Positions 63,234 through 64,000 of a stretch of 64,000 nt of DNA are shown here, in pieces. The position numbers were made by a program, and so were the translations under genes. Below the pieces are notes generated by a model. The model saw nothing but the letters and a program-made list of their open reading frames with translations. It was not told the DNA's origin and ran no database searches. The first letter of the stretch is position 1. Each line of letters starts with the position of its first letter. This stretch comes from Pseudomonas chlororaphis (lineage in GTDB: Bacteria; Pseudomonadota; Gammaproteobacteria; Pseudomonadales; Pseudomonadaceae): NCBI GenBank assembly GCA_001023535.1, contig CP011020.1, forward strand, positions 310,001 through 374,000. The letters run 5' to 3'.

Positions 63234-64000
63234 GGGGTTACCTCCCGGGTCAGCATCGAAAGCGGTTTCACCGGTGCCTGGCCACGTTGGCGCCCCACCT
63301 CCTGCACCGGGATGCCAGCGGCGGCGGCGATCACTTCGGTCCCGGCCTGGGAACAGTAACGACCCTGGCAGCGGCCCATGCCGACCCGGCTGAACGCCTT
63401 GGCCCGGTTCACTTCGCAGGCGCCCTTCTCGCTGACGGTGCGGCGCAACTCGCCGGCGCTGATCATTTCGCAGCGACAGACGATGGCCTCGTCCGGCAAG
63501 GCCCCGGCTTGTTCGGCAGGCCAGGGGAATGCCTCGGCCAGGCCCAGGCGAAACGCATCCATGACCTTGAGCGCACGCTGCTGATCGGCCAGGAGTGTCG
63601 CCTCCACCGGCTGTTGCAGGTCACGGAGCAGCGCCATGGCGACCAAGCGACCGGCATGTTCGGCGGCATCGGCACCGCGGACCTTCGCCCCATCGCCGGC
63701 CGCGTAGACGCCACTGACCGAGGTCCGGCCCTCGGCGTCCGTGTCCAGCCACCATTGACTGCTCGCCTCGTCAAAGCGCAGGCGACAGCCCGCCAGGTCG
63801 GCCAGTTGGGTCTCCGGCCGCAGGTGGTAACCCAGCGCCAGCGCGTCGCATGCCACGGTCAACGTCTCGCCATTTGCGCGGCGCACCCGCACGCCGCTGA
63901 CGCCACGGCTGGCCTCGCCGAGCACGCCGAGGGGAGAAATGCCCAGGTGCACCGGGATCTTCGCCCGATACAGTTGCGCCAGCAGTTTCAGCCCGGTGAA
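63230..64000 (-). CDS. Opine-oxidase A-like oxidoreductase with BFD-type [2Fe-2S] domain, 5' end outside the window
   Basis: The last 256 residues of a gene whose start lies beyond 64000. The FAD/NAD(P) part has YAAGDGAKVRGADAAEHAGRL; near the C-terminus four cysteines in VCRCEM (two) and MGRCQGRYC (two) form a bacterioferritin-associated ferredoxin-like [2Fe-2S] site. In OoxA-type proteins this domain passes electrons from the FAD of the B subunit. It overlaps the B-like gene by four bases. Confidence 0.88.
   Translation of the reverse strand, partial: FTGLKLLAQLYRAKIPVHLGISPLGVLGEASRGVSGVRVRRANGETLTVACDALALGYHLRPETQLADLAGCRLRFDEASSQWWLDTDAEGRTSVSGVYAAGDGAKVRGADAAEHAGRLVAMALLRDLQQPVEATLLADQQRALKVMDAFRLGLAEAFPWPAEQAGALPDEAIVCRCEMISAGELRRTVSEKGACEVNRAKAFSRVGMGRCQGRYCSQAGTEVIAAAAGIPVQEVGRQRGQAPVKPLSMLTREVTP

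Overview
The window reads as a chromosomal segment of a high-GC gammaproteobacterium, almost certainly Pseudomonas (fluorescens/putida-like). The supporting signs are dense GC-rich coding, REP/REPIN repeats with the typical Pseudomonas core (GTGGGAGCGAGCTTGCTCGCGAAGGCG type), a class II LitR plus short LOV photoreceptor pair of the kind known from P. putida, a Che2-like chemosensory cluster and many LysR and two-component regulators. No rRNA, tRNA, CRISPR array, prophage or insertion sequence was found. Both ends cut genes: the 3' end of cheA on the left and an opine-oxidase-A-like gene on the right.

Layout. 0-5 kb: cheA(3')-mcp-cheW-cheR-cheD-cheB; the chemoreceptor ends in a CheR-docking pentapeptide. 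5-10.2 kb: a 27-aa membrane peptide, a NitT/TauT-type ABC transporter with two fused permease domains and an ATPase with an extra C-terminal domain, then a FixL/FixJ-like two-component pair. 10.2-17.6 kb: a secreted unknown, a RES/Xre toxin-antitoxin pair with a palindromic operator, an EamA exporter divergent from a LysR gene, a PhyH-like dioxygenase, a secreted unknown, and an OYE-family flavin oxidoreductase next to a MerR regulator, each preceded by the same near-palindromic box. 17.6-25.3 kb: an M24 peptidase fold protein; an OmpR/QseC-type system divergent from PepSY-cytochrome b561-sialidase-like-membrane protein-LTA-synthase-like genes. 25.5-28.3 kb: ohr, a periplasmic alpha/beta hydrolase and two convergent lipoproteins.

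28.4-36.9 kb is the highlight. A B12-independent LitR-type MerR repressor (minus) is divergent from a short LOV protein (plus). Next comes a six-gene operon (NTF2-like, SDR, FAD amine-oxidase-like, DUF1365, CFA synthase-like, DUF2878) that meets a convergent three-gene operon (chalcone-isomerase-like, DUF3833 lipoprotein, small unknown), followed by a DUF1543 gene. Three perfect inverted repeats with TGTACA-N12-TGTACA cores lie at the operon promoters: two tandem copies before the six-gene operon and one between the three-gene operon and the DUF1543 gene. I read this as a blue-light regulon that remodels membrane lipids against photo-oxidative stress.

37-48.6 kb: an aldo/keto reductase, LysR, AzlCD with a perfect 21-bp palindrome upstream, a LysE exporter, a patchy accessory stretch (nucleotidyltransferase-like, GFA-family, DUF6678-like), a fosmidomycin-resistance-type MFS pump divergent from an AraC regulator, a DUF2986 small protein, a secreted metallo-beta-lactamase-fold enzyme, LysR and a secreted haloperoxidase-like hydrolase. 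48.8-58 kb: a hybrid histidine kinase, a minus-strand aminotransferase/HAD/Lrp group, a 2-hydroxyacid dehydrogenase, a DUF6161-like membrane protein, a double GNAT and a double cupin protein. 58-64 kb: a minus-strand catabolic cluster (opine-oxidase A and B-like, ArgE-like deacetylase, succinate-semialdehyde dehydrogenase, tartrate-dehydrogenase-like) ending at a rho-independent terminator.
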